From contig JAIKVW010000018.1 in the NCBI GenBank assembly GCA_024685315.1, positions 1 to 64,000 on the forward strand: a stretch of 64,000 bases of DNA. Reading direction: 5' to 3'. Made by a program: the position numbers and the translations under genes. Below, piece by piece: positions 46,299-54,559 of this stretch. The DNA is from Lachnospiraceae bacterium (lineage in GTDB: Bacteria > Bacillota > Clostridia > Lachnospirales > Lachnospiraceae). Each line of letters starts with the position of its first letter. Positions within the stretch are counted from its first letter, which is position 1. The notes beneath the pieces were generated by a model. The model had not been told where the DNA came from and did not search any database. It was given only the letters and a program-made list of their open reading frames with translations.

Positions 46299-46676
46299 TT
46301 ATTTGATTGTAACCTTTGCGCCTTCAGCTTCGAGCTTAGCCTTAGCTGCTTCAGCGTCTTCCTTGCTGACTGCTTCCTTGAGTACCTTCGGAGCGGACTC
46401 AACAGCGTCCTTAGCTTCCTTGAGACCGAGGCCGGTAAGCTCACGAACGACTTTGATGACCTTGACCTTGTTGGGACCAACTTCGGTAAGCTCAACGTCA
46501 AATTCGGTCTTCTCTTCTTCAGCTGCTGCTGCTTCGCCGCCTGCTGCTGCAACTACAACGCCTGCTGCTGCAGATACGCCAAACTCTTCCTCGCAAGCCT
46601 TTACGAGTTCATTTAATTCAAGAACAGATAATTCCTTGATAGCATCAATAAATTCAGCTGTGGTTAACTTAGCCAT
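46299..46676 (-). CDS. rplL: 50S ribosomal protein L7/L12
   Basis: 125-residue stalk protein that recruits translation factors. N-terminal dimerisation helix ([21 protein letters not shown]), Ala/Gly-rich hinge (~38-55), and the C-terminal domain [28 protein letters not shown]. Ribosome binding site GGAGGA. It is 28 bp after rplJ. In most bacteria rpoB follows; here a terminator and the eut locus follow. Confidence 0.98.
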   Translation of the reverse strand: MAKLTTAEFIDAIKELSVLELNELVKACEEEFGVSAAAGVVVAAAGGEAAAAEEEKTEFDVELTEVGPNKVKVIKVVRELTGLGLKEAKDAVESAPKVLKEAVSKEDAEAAKAKLEAEGAKVTIK

Positions 46677-46704
46677 TTTAATATTCCTCCGTTATGATTC
46701 TTAA

Positions 46705-47238
46705 TTATGCTTCTGCAGGAGCCTCTGCGGTCTCTTCTGCTGCGGGCGCTCCGCCGCCGTTCTTCTCTGCGATCTGATTCAGAACACGTGCGAAGTTGGA
46801 AATAGGTGACTTCATTGAACCGAGCAGTCTTCCAATGAGGACTTCCTTGCTCTGGATCTTCGCGATATCCTTGAGCTTGTCGGTATCGTACAGAACGCCT
46901 TCGACCACGCCGCCCTTGATCTCGAGCTTATCCATGGTCTCAGCTGCCTTCGCAAGTACCCTTGCGGGAGCTGTAGCGTCGCTGCTGCTTACTGCAACAG
47001 CTGTAGGTCCTTCAAGAAGATCCGCGATCTGTTCAAACTGAGTTCCGGCGATAGCGCGCTTGATCAGGGTGTTCTTGTACACCTTGTAATGCACGTCAGC
47101 TTCCCTGAGGCTCTTACGAAGAACAGTATCCTGCTCTACGGTAAGTCCGCGGTAGTCGACAAGCACAAGTGACTGCGCGTCTGCAATAAAACCGGAGATC
47201 TCGTCAACAATCGGCTGTTTGATCTCGACTTTTGCCAT
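46705..47238 (-). CDS. rplJ: 50S ribosomal protein L10
   Basis: 177-residue stalk base protein. MAKVEIKQPIVDEISGFIADAQSLV-type N-terminus with VDYRGLTVEQDTVLRKSLREA (family core) and an acidic Ala-rich tail for L12 binding. ATG 47238 follows AGGAGGT; the longer open frame upstream belongs to the L10 leader and is not coding. Autoregulated through the leader at 47255-47415. Confidence 0.97.
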   Translation of the reverse strand: MAKVEIKQPIVDEISGFIADAQSLVLVDYRGLTVEQDTVLRKSLREADVHYKVYKNTLIKRAIAGTQFEQIADLLEGPTAVAVSSSDATAPARVLAKAAETMDKLEIKGGVVEGVLYDTDKLKDIAKIQSKEVLIGRLLGSMKSPISNFARVLNQIAEKNGGGAPAAEETAEAPAEA

Positions 47239-47254
47239 GTGGCATACCTCCTTA

Positions 47255-47415
47255 AAGTTTCGTGGTTCCTGCCAAAAAGAAAACTCCCTCATTAGCCGAT
47301 GAGGAAGTATAGTAGTCATTCTATGAGCGTCCATACAGAGGACGCATATCCTGATACTCCCTCGGCAGGCGGTCATCCCTTACGCCTTTCGGCACCTGCT
47401 GTCTCTGGCAGTTTG
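47255..47415 (-). ncRNA. Ribosomal protein L10 leader (autoregulatory mRNA element)
   Basis: The gap between rplA and rplJ contains, on the minus strand, the conserved L10-leader blocks GACAGCAGGTGCCGAAAGG, CCTGCCGAGG and the downstream pairing arms around 47280-47345. In Bacillota this mRNA element binds L10(L12)4 to repress rplJL. Identified from motif order and position; a covariance search was not possible. Confidence 0.8.
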
Positions 47416-47422
47416 TTTTATC

Positions 47423-47446
47423 CCGCCGGGATTATCATCCCGGCGG
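47423..47446 (-). terminator. Hairpin after rplA
   Basis: 10-bp perfect stem CCGCCGGGAT / ATCCCGGCGG with loop TATC, 36 bp after the rplA stop. The U-tract is poor, so partial termination is likely before the L10 leader. Confidence 0.65.
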
Positions 47447-47482
47447 AGATTAATATAACATAGCTGTAATTTGCTGTCAACC

Positions 47483-48172
47483 TCAAAGTTTAGCCGTGTT
47501 CAGCTTGATTCCGGGGCCCATTGTGGAGGCGAGCGTTACGCTCTTAAGGTACTGGCCCTTTGCAGCTGCAGGCTTAGCCTTGATGATCGCGCCTATCAGT
47601 GTGTTGAAGTTATCGGCAAGCTGTTCTTCCGTAAACGAGCATTTTCCGACCTGGCAGTGGATGATGTTGGTCTTGTCAAGCCTGTACTCAACTTTACCGG
47701 CTTTGATATCCTTGATGGCATTAGCCACGTCCATGGTAACGGTGCCGGACTTGGGGTTAGGCATCATACCCTTGGGACCAAGGACACGTCCGAGACGTCC
47801 AACGAACTTCATCATATCCGGCGTTGCGACTACAACGTCGAAATCGAACCAGTTCTCTTTCATGATCTTATCAACGTATTCCATACCGCCGACGTACTCA
47901 GCTCCTGCTGCCTCAGCCTCAGATGCCTTATCGCCCTGCGCGAATACAAGGACCCTGACGGTCTTGCCGGTTCCGTGAGGAAGAACAACGGCGCCGCGGA
48001 CCTGCTGGTCAGCGTGACGTCCGTCAACGCCAAGCCTGATGTGAGCCTCAACGGTCTCGTCGAACTTTGCGCTTGCGGTCTTCTTGATAAGTCCGATTGC
48101 TTCATTTACATCGTAAAGATTTGTACGGTCTACCAGCTTGGCAGACTCGAGGTATCTCTTACCTTTTTTCAT
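47483..48172 (-). CDS. rplA: 50S ribosomal protein L1
   Basis: 229-residue protein of the L1 stalk. [36 protein letters not shown] and [15 protein letters not shown] are diagnostic. Normal length. Follows rplK by 70 bp. Confidence 0.98.
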   Translation of the reverse strand: MKKGKRYLESAKLVDRTNLYDVNEAIGLIKKTASAKFDETVEAHIRLGVDGRHADQQVRGAVVLPHGTGKTVRVLVFAQGDKASEAEAAGAEYVGGMEYVDKIMKENWFDFDVVVATPDMMKFVGRLGRVLGPKGMMPNPKSGTVTMDVANAIKDIKAGKVEYRLDKTNIIHCQVGKCSFTEEQLADNFNTLIGAIIKAKPAAAKGQYLKSVTLASTMGPGIKLNTAKL

Positions 48173-48242
48173 TTTAATCCTCCTTGTGGTAATATCGGGA
48201 GCGACCCTCCCACCGGTTATGCCTTAATATTCAAGGCTCTAT

Positions 48243-48668
48243 TCAGTCAACGACCTCAATGCCCATGCTTCTCGCGGTACCAGCGACCATGCTCATGGCT
48301 GCCTCTACGGTAGCTGCGTTAAGGTCAGGCATCTTGAGTTCTGCTATCTTGCGAATTTCATCCTTGGAGATCTTAGCGACCTTGGTCTTATTCGGAGTTC
48401 CGGATGCAGTCTCGATATTGCAGGCCTTCTTGAGAAGAACTGCAGCAGGCGGAGTCTTGGTGATAAAACTGAAACTTCTGTCCGCGTAGACCGTGATAAC
48501 TACGGGAATGATCATTCCGTTCTGATCTGCGGTCCTTGCATTAAACTCTTTGGTGAACTGGACGATATTAACGCCATGCTGTCCAAGAGCCGGTCCTACC
48601 GGGGGAGCAGGTGTTGCCTTGCCGCCGGGGATCTGAAGCTTAATGTAACCTGTTACTTTCTTAGCCAT
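48243..48668 (-). CDS. rplK: 50S ribosomal protein L11
   Basis: 141-residue protein of the GTPase-associated centre. [34 protein letters not shown] N-terminus and [23 protein letters not shown] at the end. ATG 48668 is preceded by AGGAGGT; three extra upstream codons are not supported. Confidence 0.98.
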   Translation of the reverse strand: MAKKVTGYIKLQIPGGKATPAPPVGPALGQHGVNIVQFTKEFNARTADQNGMIIPVVITVYADRSFSFITKTPPAAVLLKKACNIETASGTPNKTKVAKISKDEIRKIAELKMPDLNAATVEAAMSMVAGTARSMGIEVVD

Positions 48669-48748
48669 TATCGGCACCTCCTAAAATGTGGTAATTGCGG
48701 GGTTTGCCCTCCCACAGCCCGCAGCGGATGCTGCAGGACAAATAACTT

Positions 48749-49312
48749 CTAGATTCTTTTAATTTCAAGGAAACTGGTCTCTACTGCTGTCTCTCTTCCG
48801 AAGATGTCGATACCTATTGTAACTATTCCCTTGGCAGGATTGATCGAGCGTACTACGCCTTCCTTGCCTTCCCATGCGCCGCTGATAACGGCCACGGTGT
48901 CTCCGACCTCGAGATCGATAACGATCTGTTTCTTCTCCTCCTCGACCGGGCTTCCGTCTTCATTAATATGGACCCCGAAAGGAGCGATCTCTTCAGGAGT
49001 AAGCGGAACGGGCTTTGACTCAGGTCCTACGAAACCTGTAACTCCGCGGGTGTTGCGGACTACGTACCAGGTCTCCTCGTTCATGATCATGTGAAGGATA
49101 ACGTACCCGGGGAAAAGCTTCCTCTGGACGCGCTTCTTCACGCCGTTCTTGACTTCCTCGACTTCTTCCATTGGAACAAGCACTTCAAGTATCTGGTCTT
49201 CAAGATTAAGGTTTTTGATTGACTTATCGATATTAACTTTTACTTTGTTCTCGTAGCCTGAGTAGGTATGAACTACATACCACTGGGGCTCCGGAATATA
49301 ATCGTTCGCCAT
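48749..49312 (-). CDS. nusG: Transcription termination/antitermination protein NusG
   Basis: 187 residues. NGN domain (QWYVVHTYSGYENKVKVNIDK) and KOW motif (VGDTVAVISGAWEGKEGVVRSIN). It binds RNA polymerase and modulates pausing. A ~12-residue insert (SPVEEEKKQ region) sits between the domains. Lies 15 bp after secE. Confidence 0.97.
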   Translation of the reverse strand: MANDYIPEPQWYVVHTYSGYENKVKVNIDKSIKNLNLEDQILEVLVPMEEVEEVKNGVKKRVQRKLFPGYVILHMIMNEETWYVVRNTRGVTGFVGPESKPVPLTPEEIAPFGVHINEDGSPVEEEKKQIVIDLEVGDTVAVISGAWEGKEGVVRSINPAKGIVTIGIDIFGRETAVETSFLEIKRI

Positions 49313-49327
49313 TCTTACGCCCTTACA

Positions 49328-49549
49328 TTAAATTCCGATGAGCAGGTCAACAAACGAGAGCAGTCCTCTGTCAAGCAGAGCGATAATGATCCCGAGTATT
49401 ACTGAAATGACCAGGACTACTACCGTCTCCGATACAACATCCTGCCTTTTCGGCCAGATGATCCTTCTGAACTGGGCCTTAACTGATTTAAAGAAACCAG
49501 ATCTGCTGCCCTCAGAAGCCTTCACAGCATTGCTTTTCTGATTGCTCAT
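49328..49549 (-). CDS. secE: Preprotein translocase subunit SecE
   Basis: 73-residue single-span form typical of Bacillota: basic region FFKSVKAQFRRIIWPKRQDV, then one membrane helix (~46-66). Part of the SecYEG channel. 18 bp after rpmG. Confidence 0.95.
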   Translation of the reverse strand: MSNQKSNAVKASEGSRSGFFKSVKAQFRRIIWPKRQDVVSETVVVLVISVILGIIIALLDRGLLSFVDLLIGI

Positions 49550-49567
49550 ATGTCTGTCACCGCTGCC

Positions 49568-49717
49568 TTACTTGGTTTCCCTGTGCATAGTATGCTTCCT
49601 GCAGAATTTGCAATATTTCATTGTCTCCATCCTGTCAGGGTGCGTCTTCTTGTCCTTTGTCATGTTGTAATTGCGCTGCTTGCACTCTGTGCAGGCAAGT
49701 GTAATCCTTACACGCAC
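49568..49717 (-). CDS. rpmG: 50S ribosomal protein L33, zinc form
   Basis: 49 residues. [17 protein letters not shown] and [16 protein letters not shown] carry two CxxC pairs, so this is the zinc-binding (C+) form. I start at GTG 49717, preceded by GGAGGTGGAGG; the open frame runs 42 codons further upstream but is not conserved sequence. First gene of rpmG-secE-nusG. Confidence 0.93.
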   Translation of the reverse strand: MRVRITLACTECKQRNYNMTKDKKTHPDRMETMKYCKFCRKHTMHRETK

Positions 49718-49890
49718 GACCTCCACCTCCGATTCTTCAATTTGTTCCGGCAGCCGGGTTCGCTGTTCCCGCCTGCCTGCGCAGTTCTGCGTGCCTTCCT
49801 CATGCCGGGCCGGTGCCTCTGGGTCGGAAGCCCTTCCTGTCAAATAAAGAGGACACGAAAAAAAGCGCTATTTTCACTGATAGCCTTACC

Positions 49891-49920
49891 ACTATAACAT
49901 ACCGCCCCGTCTTTAGTCAA
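49891..49920 (-). promoter_or_regulatory. Promoter of rpmG-secE-nusG
   Basis: Minus strand TTGACT (49915-49920) with TTATAG (17-bp spacer) or TATAGT (18-bp spacer) at 49891-49897. The leader is about 165 nt. Confidence 0.75.
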
Positions 49921-49981
49921 TAAACTTTTTGTATCTGTAGGGGCCTTAATAGTATACTATGTTATAATGCACAACAAAAAA

Positions 49982-50010
49982 CAGGGCAAAGTGTAGAAGC
50001 CTTTGCCCTG
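49982..50010 (-). terminator. Terminator of the CoA-transferase gene
   Basis: 10-bp perfect stem CAGGGCAAAG / CTTTGCCCTG, followed by TTTTTTG on the minus strand. Confidence 0.85.
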
Positions 50011-50069
50011 AAAGAGTCGATCCGCAAATCACAAAAAATACATTTCCGATTCCGCCTGTTTCTATGTAT

Positions 50070-51368
50070 TTACCATATTTTCAGTTCATCAGCCTGCTTC
50101 TTTAGCTCTTCCCTAAAATCCGGATGGGCAATTCGTATCAGCGCGTCCACTCGCTCACTGATACATCTGCCGCGAAGGCAAGCCACACCATACTCTGTAA
50201 CTATATAATCAACATTGTTCCTGGAAAGGCTCACCACCGTCCCCTCCGCGAGATGGGGTACAATCGTTGAAACAGTTCCCTTTTTAGCTGTAGAGTGCAG
50301 TGCGATGATGGACTTTCCTCCCTTTGACCGCTGTGCACCGAAAGCTGTATCGAACTGTCCCCCAGTACCTGAGTACTGCCTGGGACCGATAGATTCAGAG
50401 GCCACCTGTCCAGTCAGATCTAACTGTACACAGGTATTAATGCTGACGGCCAGATCATTTTGAGAAATAACGAATGGATCATTAATGATGCTGCCTCGTT
50501 TCAGCTCGACTACCGGATTGTTATTAACAAACTGGTACAGCTTTTCACTTCCAAAGACAAAGGTTCCTACCAGCTTTCCCTTGTAGATATTTTTATATTT
50601 ATTAGTTATGACGCCAAGTCTATACAGTTCTGCCATAGATTCTGTGATCATCTCAGTATGAACCCCCAGATCTTTCTTGTCCTTCAGGCTCGTTGCCACT
50701 GCATCCGGAATGTTCCCGATGCCAAGCTGGATAACTGAACGATCTTCAACAAGATCAGCGATATATCGGCCAATCTTGAGATCCGTCTCTCCTGGAACAG
50801 ACGGGGTACTGGCATAAACAGGAAACTCGCTTTCCACCAGAAAATCAACGTCTCTGATATTAACGGTATTCTCACCGAAAGTTCGCGGCGCGCCTGGATT
50901 AACCTCCAGCACTACAATATCCGCCTGTTCAAGCATCTCCATTTCATAGGCGATACCAAAGGATACGTTCAGGTTGCCATGCTCGTCCATAGGCGACGAC
51001 ACTCCCCAGAACATCTTGGGCTTCCGCCAGCTCAATTTCCCTGATGCGGTGCGGCTGAGATCTGCAGGCATAAATGACATATTCCCGTTTGAATGCATCC
51101 CTCTCTCCACAGCGCCGTAAAACCAGGCTTCGTAGTCTATGGCATCAGCATATTCAGGTTCCTGAAACGGAAATCTTCCCAGCATAAGGGACGCCTGTAA
51201 ATGCACATTTTTAGCATGTCCTTTTACCTCGTGCAGATGGGAAAGAAGGGTCGCAGGGCCTCCTGCCACCTGACCTGCACTGATATAATAATCATCCTGT
51301 ATCATCTTTATTATCTCGCTGGGACTGCGGAGTTTTGATTTATATTCTTCAAAATAAACTGAACTCAT
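50070..51368 (-). CDS. Acetyl-CoA hydrolase/transferase family CoA-transferase
   Basis: 432 residues of the Cat/But family (4-hydroxybutyrate or butyryl-CoA:acetate CoA-transferase). The GLGIGNIPDAV-like block appears as LGIGNIPDAVATSL, the catalytic Glu lies in GVHTEMITES, and VSSPMDEHGNLNVSFG is also typical. It moves CoA between acetyl-CoA and a carboxylate. ATG 51368 follows GGAGGT; the frame is open 27 codons upstream. Downstream of a TetR regulator and the ketosynthase-III-like pair in an AT-rich block, so it may activate the acid imported by the adjacent ABC system. The exact acid cannot be told. Confidence 0.88.
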   Translation of the reverse strand: MSSVYFEEYKSKLRSPSEIIKMIQDDYYISAGQVAGGPATLLSHLHEVKGHAKNVHLQASLMLGRFPFQEPEYADAIDYEAWFYGAVERGMHSNGNMSFMPADLSRTASGKLSWRKPKMFWGVSSPMDEHGNLNVSFGIAYEMEMLEQADIVVLEVNPGAPRTFGENTVNIRDVDFLVESEFPVYASTPSVPGETDLKIGRYIADLVEDRSVIQLGIGNIPDAVATSLKDKKDLGVHTEMITESMAELYRLGVITNKYKNIYKGKLVGTFVFGSEKLYQFVNNNPVVELKRGSIINDPFVISQNDLAVSINTCVQLDLTGQVASESIGPRQYSGTGGQFDTAFGAQRSKGGKSIIALHSTAKKGTVSTIVPHLAEGTVVSLSRNNVDYIVTEYGVACLRGRCISERVDALIRIAHPDFREELKKQADELKIW

Positions 51369-51471
51369 TTTTAACCTCCAATTGACTTGCGGTGGAAAAT
51401 CATTTTCATTCATTGCTTTTGTTGTAAAAAGCCTCTGGCTATCTTCCATTTCCCAGAGCCTATGTTTATTA

Positions 51472-52086
51472 TTATTCTTCTTTTTGGGAATACTTCACAT
51501 ACATTGAGATAGCATCCACAATCGCATTCACTGTCTGATTATAGACATCTTCACCAATTGCGAAATCATGAAATTGAAGAAATGAAATCGACCTGAGCAT
51601 GGATGTAACAATCCTAGCATCCACATTATAATGCCCTCTTCTATCCATCCACTCCTGGATCATTTCCGTCATCTGGTCATTGATCAGGTCATTATATGCA
51701 AGAAGCCTTGTGCGGACCGAGCGGTCAGTTATCATCGTCAGCGCGTCATTATCATATATTAGGTTTAAAATAGGCCGCTTTTTCTTAGCGTCCATTAAGA
51801 AACTCGTGTGCTTCTTGATCAGAATGTCGATATCTTCATCGCTGTTCTGGAAAAGCTTCACCGCTTTTAACTGGACCTTCTGCCGTTCCTCGCTATATAT
51901 CTCCATAAGCAGATCACCCTTGGAGGCAAAGAAGTTATAAAAGGACCCTTTAGCTATCCCTACCTTGTATGTTATATCAGAAATATTAGTCTTATTGACA
52001 CCATACTTCTCAAACATCTCCAATCCGGTTTCAATCAGCTGCTTACGAATTAGAACTTTCTCTTTTTCTGAAAAGTGCCGTGGCAT
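51472..52086 (-). CDS. TetR family transcriptional regulator (copy 1)
   Basis: 204 residues. The N-terminal TetR helix-turn-helix is clear (YGVNKTNISDITYKVGIAKGSFYNFFASKGDLL, ~26-58). The ligand domain ends ISFLQFHDFAIGEDVYN, a block shared with the TetR at 59.6-60.2 kb, so the two are paralogues. Lies between the ketosynthase-III-like genes and the CoA-transferase gene. Ribosome binding site weak (GGACGGG). Confidence 0.9.
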   Translation of the reverse strand: MPRHFSEKEKVLIRKQLIETGLEMFEKYGVNKTNISDITYKVGIAKGSFYNFFASKGDLLMEIYSEERQKVQLKAVKLFQNSDEDIDILIKKHTSFLMDAKKKRPILNLIYDNDALTMITDRSVRTRLLAYNDLINDQMTEMIQEWMDRRGHYNVDARIVTSMLRSISFLQFHDFAIGEDVYNQTVNAIVDAISMYVKYSQKEE

Positions 52087-52387
52087 AAGCTACCCGTCCT
52101 TTCAATATATATATATATATTAATGTAACTTATATTAGGCCAATTCGTCAACAGCCTCCCGCAGTTTAACTGCCGTTCAATGCAGCAATAATGCCAACGC
52201 GATGCTACTATCTTCTGCCTTCCGAACAATACTGCTTTGCACTGCTACCGGAGCGCATTTTAGATTTCTTCGCCCCCCAAAATCCTCAATGCTTTTGGGG
52301 GATTTGCAGCCAAGAGGTCACACCTCTTGGCTGCTTTTTAAGGAGAAAAGAATATAATGCGCGCAGCCGCTCTACTGTGAATGCAAA
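52087..52387. other. 301-bp gap with an (AT)n tract and two plus-oriented hairpins
   Basis: An alternating AT run (52105-52121) lies just upstream of the TetR gene. At 52274-52301 are 9-bp arms CCCCCAAAA/TTTTGGGGG. At 52306-52334 is a 13-bp perfect stem (GCAGCCAAGAGGT) followed by TTTTT on the plus strand, opposite to the flanking genes. A plus-strand small RNA ending at about 52339 is possible; I see no protein gene. Confidence 0.55.
52306..52339 (+). terminator. Plus-strand intrinsic terminator without an obvious gene
   Basis: Perfect 13-bp stem, 3-nt loop and five T. Both neighbouring genes are on the minus strand, so the transcript it ends is unknown. Confidence 0.6.
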
Positions 52388-53404
52388 TTACCAGCGGATA
52401 ACTCCGCCATTCCAAATGTATCCAAATCCCATTGCGATAACACCGATCAGATCGCCCACTTTTACCATACCTTTTTCTTCAGCTAGGTTAAGAGCAATCA
52501 GCGGATCAAGCTGGCCAACATGTCCGAAATCGTTTAAATACGTGCCTTTTTCCAAAGGCATATCCAGCAGTTCGAAAAGCATTTTATGGCTCTTAGCATT
52601 CATATGAAGTACGCATACAAAATCAAGATCCTTAAGTGTCAGGCCATGCTTCTTAAGGGCGATCTCCTCAGCCTTCACAAGATTTGTCAGCGTTACTTTC
52701 CCAAGCCTGTCGCGGAACGCATCTGGATCTTCCAGACGGAAATAATGCAGATATGGATCGCTTATGTTTTCAGGAGTAAAAGGACGTTTGGTACCGCCTC
52801 CAGGTACAACAATCGCCTCTGAGAACGATCCGTCAAGAATGGCTCCTGCCGAGAGGAAGTTCCTTCTTTCGTAACCTTTTTTCAGAATGCATGCAGCCCC
52901 GCCGCAGGATACATCAAAAAGGAATGAAACAGATTTATCTTTATAATCTACAAGATCAACGTTCCTGTATCCGCCAACAAGAAGTACCGTATTTATAGAG
53001 TCTTCTGTCTGCATATATTTCCTGGCCTGATCCATGCCTATGATCGCAGAACCGCACTTGCTTTCAACATGATAACACCAGGCATTTTTTGCACCGATCT
53101 CGTACTGGATCTTTGGCCCCATGGAGTACACATAAGCATAGTCTCCATAATTCTCGCCAAAATATATTATAAGATCGATCTCTTCTGGATCTACTCCGGT
53201 CTTTTCAAGGCAATCCTTTGCCGCAGCAACTGCAAGATCTGAAGTCTGTTCATTATTTCCGGGATAATAGATCTTATTAATACCAAACTTATCTCTTACC
53301 ACTTCTGCAGGAACTCCTGACAGCTGTGAAATGTCTTCATAAGTACGAACAGTCTCCGGGAATGCAAAACCAAAACCTACTATACCACATTTAACATCAT
53401 TCAT
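52388..53404 (-). CDS. Ketosynthase-III-like protein (thiolase superfamily), copy 1
   Basis: 338 residues with the FabH/HMG-CoA-synthase fold. Nucleophile Cys117 in ESKCGSA, a His in CVLHMNAKS (FabH His position), and GHVGQLD where FabH has the Asn-containing GNTSAAS. The predicted triad is Cys-His-His. It makes or breaks a C-C bond next to a thioester, substrate unknown. The ATG at 53404 aligns with copy 2; an in-frame ATG at 53413 is an alternative. A 13-bp tandem duplication (53392-53417) spans the start region. It follows copy 2 by 87 bp. Confidence 0.8.
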   Translation of the reverse strand: MNDVKCGIVGFGFAFPETVRTYEDISQLSGVPAEVVRDKFGINKIYYPGNNEQTSDLAVAAAKDCLEKTGVDPEEIDLIIYFGENYGDYAYVYSMGPKIQYEIGAKNAWCYHVESKCGSAIIGMDQARKYMQTEDSINTVLLVGGYRNVDLVDYKDKSVSFLFDVSCGGAACILKKGYERRNFLSAGAILDGSFSEAIVVPGGGTKRPFTPENISDPYLHYFRLEDPDAFRDRLGKVTLTNLVKAEEIALKKHGLTLKDLDFVCVLHMNAKSHKMLFELLDMPLEKGTYLNDFGHVGQLDPLIALNLAEEKGMVKVGDLIGVIAMGFGYIWNGGVIRW

Positions 53405-53417
53405 TAACATCATTCAT
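53392..53417 (-). repeat. 13-bp tandem duplication at a start codon
   Basis: TAACATCATTCAT occurs twice without a gap (53392-53404, 53405-53417). The duplication copies the start codon; the outer ATG now opens a 6-codon out-of-frame peptide overlapping the true start. Confidence 0.85.
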
Positions 53418-53491
53418 TTACTAACACCCCATTCATATGTTTATGGTCAAATAGTTTTTTCAGTCATTGTTTGGCCAAAAAATACGGTTTC

Positions 53492-54502
53492 TTACCAGCG
53501 GATAACCGCACTTCCCCATGTATAACTGATACCCATTGTGCCGAGTCCGACCAAATCCCCTTTTTTAATGCATCCCTCTTTTTCGGCCATAGCTGGCCCG
53601 ATCAGCATATCCAGCTGACCCATGTGTCCATATTTCCTCAGATAGTAGGCCTTTTCCAGAGGAAGCCCTATCATCTCGCAAATAGTCTTCTGAGCCTTAG
53701 GATTCATATGAAGCGGGATATAATAATCTAAGTCTTTAAATGTATATCCTGATTTTTTAAGTGCTCTTTCAAGCGTTCCTGCGAGATGGGTGTAGGTAAC
53801 CGCTCCAAGATCATCACGGAAACTTTCAGGATGTACCAACCTAAATGATTGGATATAAGGATCCTGTATATTATCTACTGTAAACGGCTCTCTGGTCCCG
53901 CCACCCGGAATCACAATGGCATCGTGGAATCTTCCATCTGTAAAACAAGAACATCCAAGGATCTGTCTGTCAGGGAAATCTTCCTTTATGATGCAGGCAG
54001 CCCCGGCGGTAGACAAATTGTAGAAGAATGACAGGCTCCTGTCTGAATAATCAACCCTGTCATTATTTCTGTATCCGCCGACCAGCATAACGGTGTGTAT
54101 ATCTGGATCAGTCTGGATATACATCTTGGCCTGCTGCAGTGCAGGAATCGCCGAGCAGCATTTGCATTCTTCCTGATATACAGAAGCATTTACAGCACCG
54201 ATAGCTGCCTGTACTGCTGGTCCGATGGAATAAATCATATAGTCTCCGTAGTTCTCCCCGAAATAAATAATTAAATCTATTTCTTTAGGATCAACACCTG
54301 TGTTTTTCAGGCAATCTTCAGCAGCCTTAATGGCAAGTGTGCTGGTGTGATCGTCATGCCCTGCATAAAAGACTCCGTCCATGCCCATTTTATTAACTAC
54401 GACTTCTTCAGGAGCACCTGTCAGACGCGATAATTCGTGATAATCCCTGTAACAGGATGGAAAGCACACGCCAAATCCTACAATTCCGCACTTATCACCC
54501 AT
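53492..54502 (-). CDS. Ketosynthase-III-like protein (thiolase superfamily), copy 2
   Basis: 336 residues, clear paralogue of the next gene (shared PKEIDLIIYFGENYGDY-like block, VMLVGGYRN, VIPGGGT, closing W.SAVIRW). Cys115 in CKCCSAI aligns with Cys117 of copy 1, His in PLHMNPKA, and GHMGQLDML at the Asn position. Both copies keep the catalytic Cys, so a heteromer or two sequential enzymes are possible. First after livM (57 bp), so it is probably co-transcribed with the importer. Confidence 0.8.
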   Translation of the reverse strand: MGDKCGIVGFGVCFPSCYRDYHELSRLTGAPEEVVVNKMGMDGVFYAGHDDHTSTLAIKAAEDCLKNTGVDPKEIDLIIYFGENYGDYMIYSIGPAVQAAIGAVNASVYQEECKCCSAIPALQQAKMYIQTDPDIHTVMLVGGYRNNDRVDYSDRSLSFFYNLSTAGAACIIKEDFPDRQILGCSCFTDGRFHDAIVIPGGGTREPFTVDNIQDPYIQSFRLVHPESFRDDLGAVTYTHLAGTLERALKKSGYTFKDLDYYIPLHMNPKAQKTICEMIGLPLEKAYYLRKYGHMGQLDMLIGPAMAEKEGCIKKGDLVGLGTMGISYTWGSAVIRW

Positions 54503-54559
54503 TATTATCCCTCCCTAATTCTTTTTCAAAATCTTATGCGAATCAGATATCGTTTTAGC

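Larger units (their letters stand above)
49718..50069 (-). other. 352-bp gap upstream of rpmG
   Basis: No gene seen. It holds the leader and promoter of rpmG (49891-49920) and the terminator of the CoA-transferase gene (49982-50010). The remainder shows nothing I can assign. Confidence 0.7.

Noticed and set aside
47239..47376. Upstream extension of rplJ by 46 codons
   Set aside because: It lies in the L10 leader; ATG 47238 has the ribosome binding site and the conserved N-terminus.
52105..52121. Alternating AT tract as a replication origin or DNA unwinding element
   Set aside because: No DnaA-box cluster or replication genes nearby; more likely promoter-region DNA of the TetR gene.
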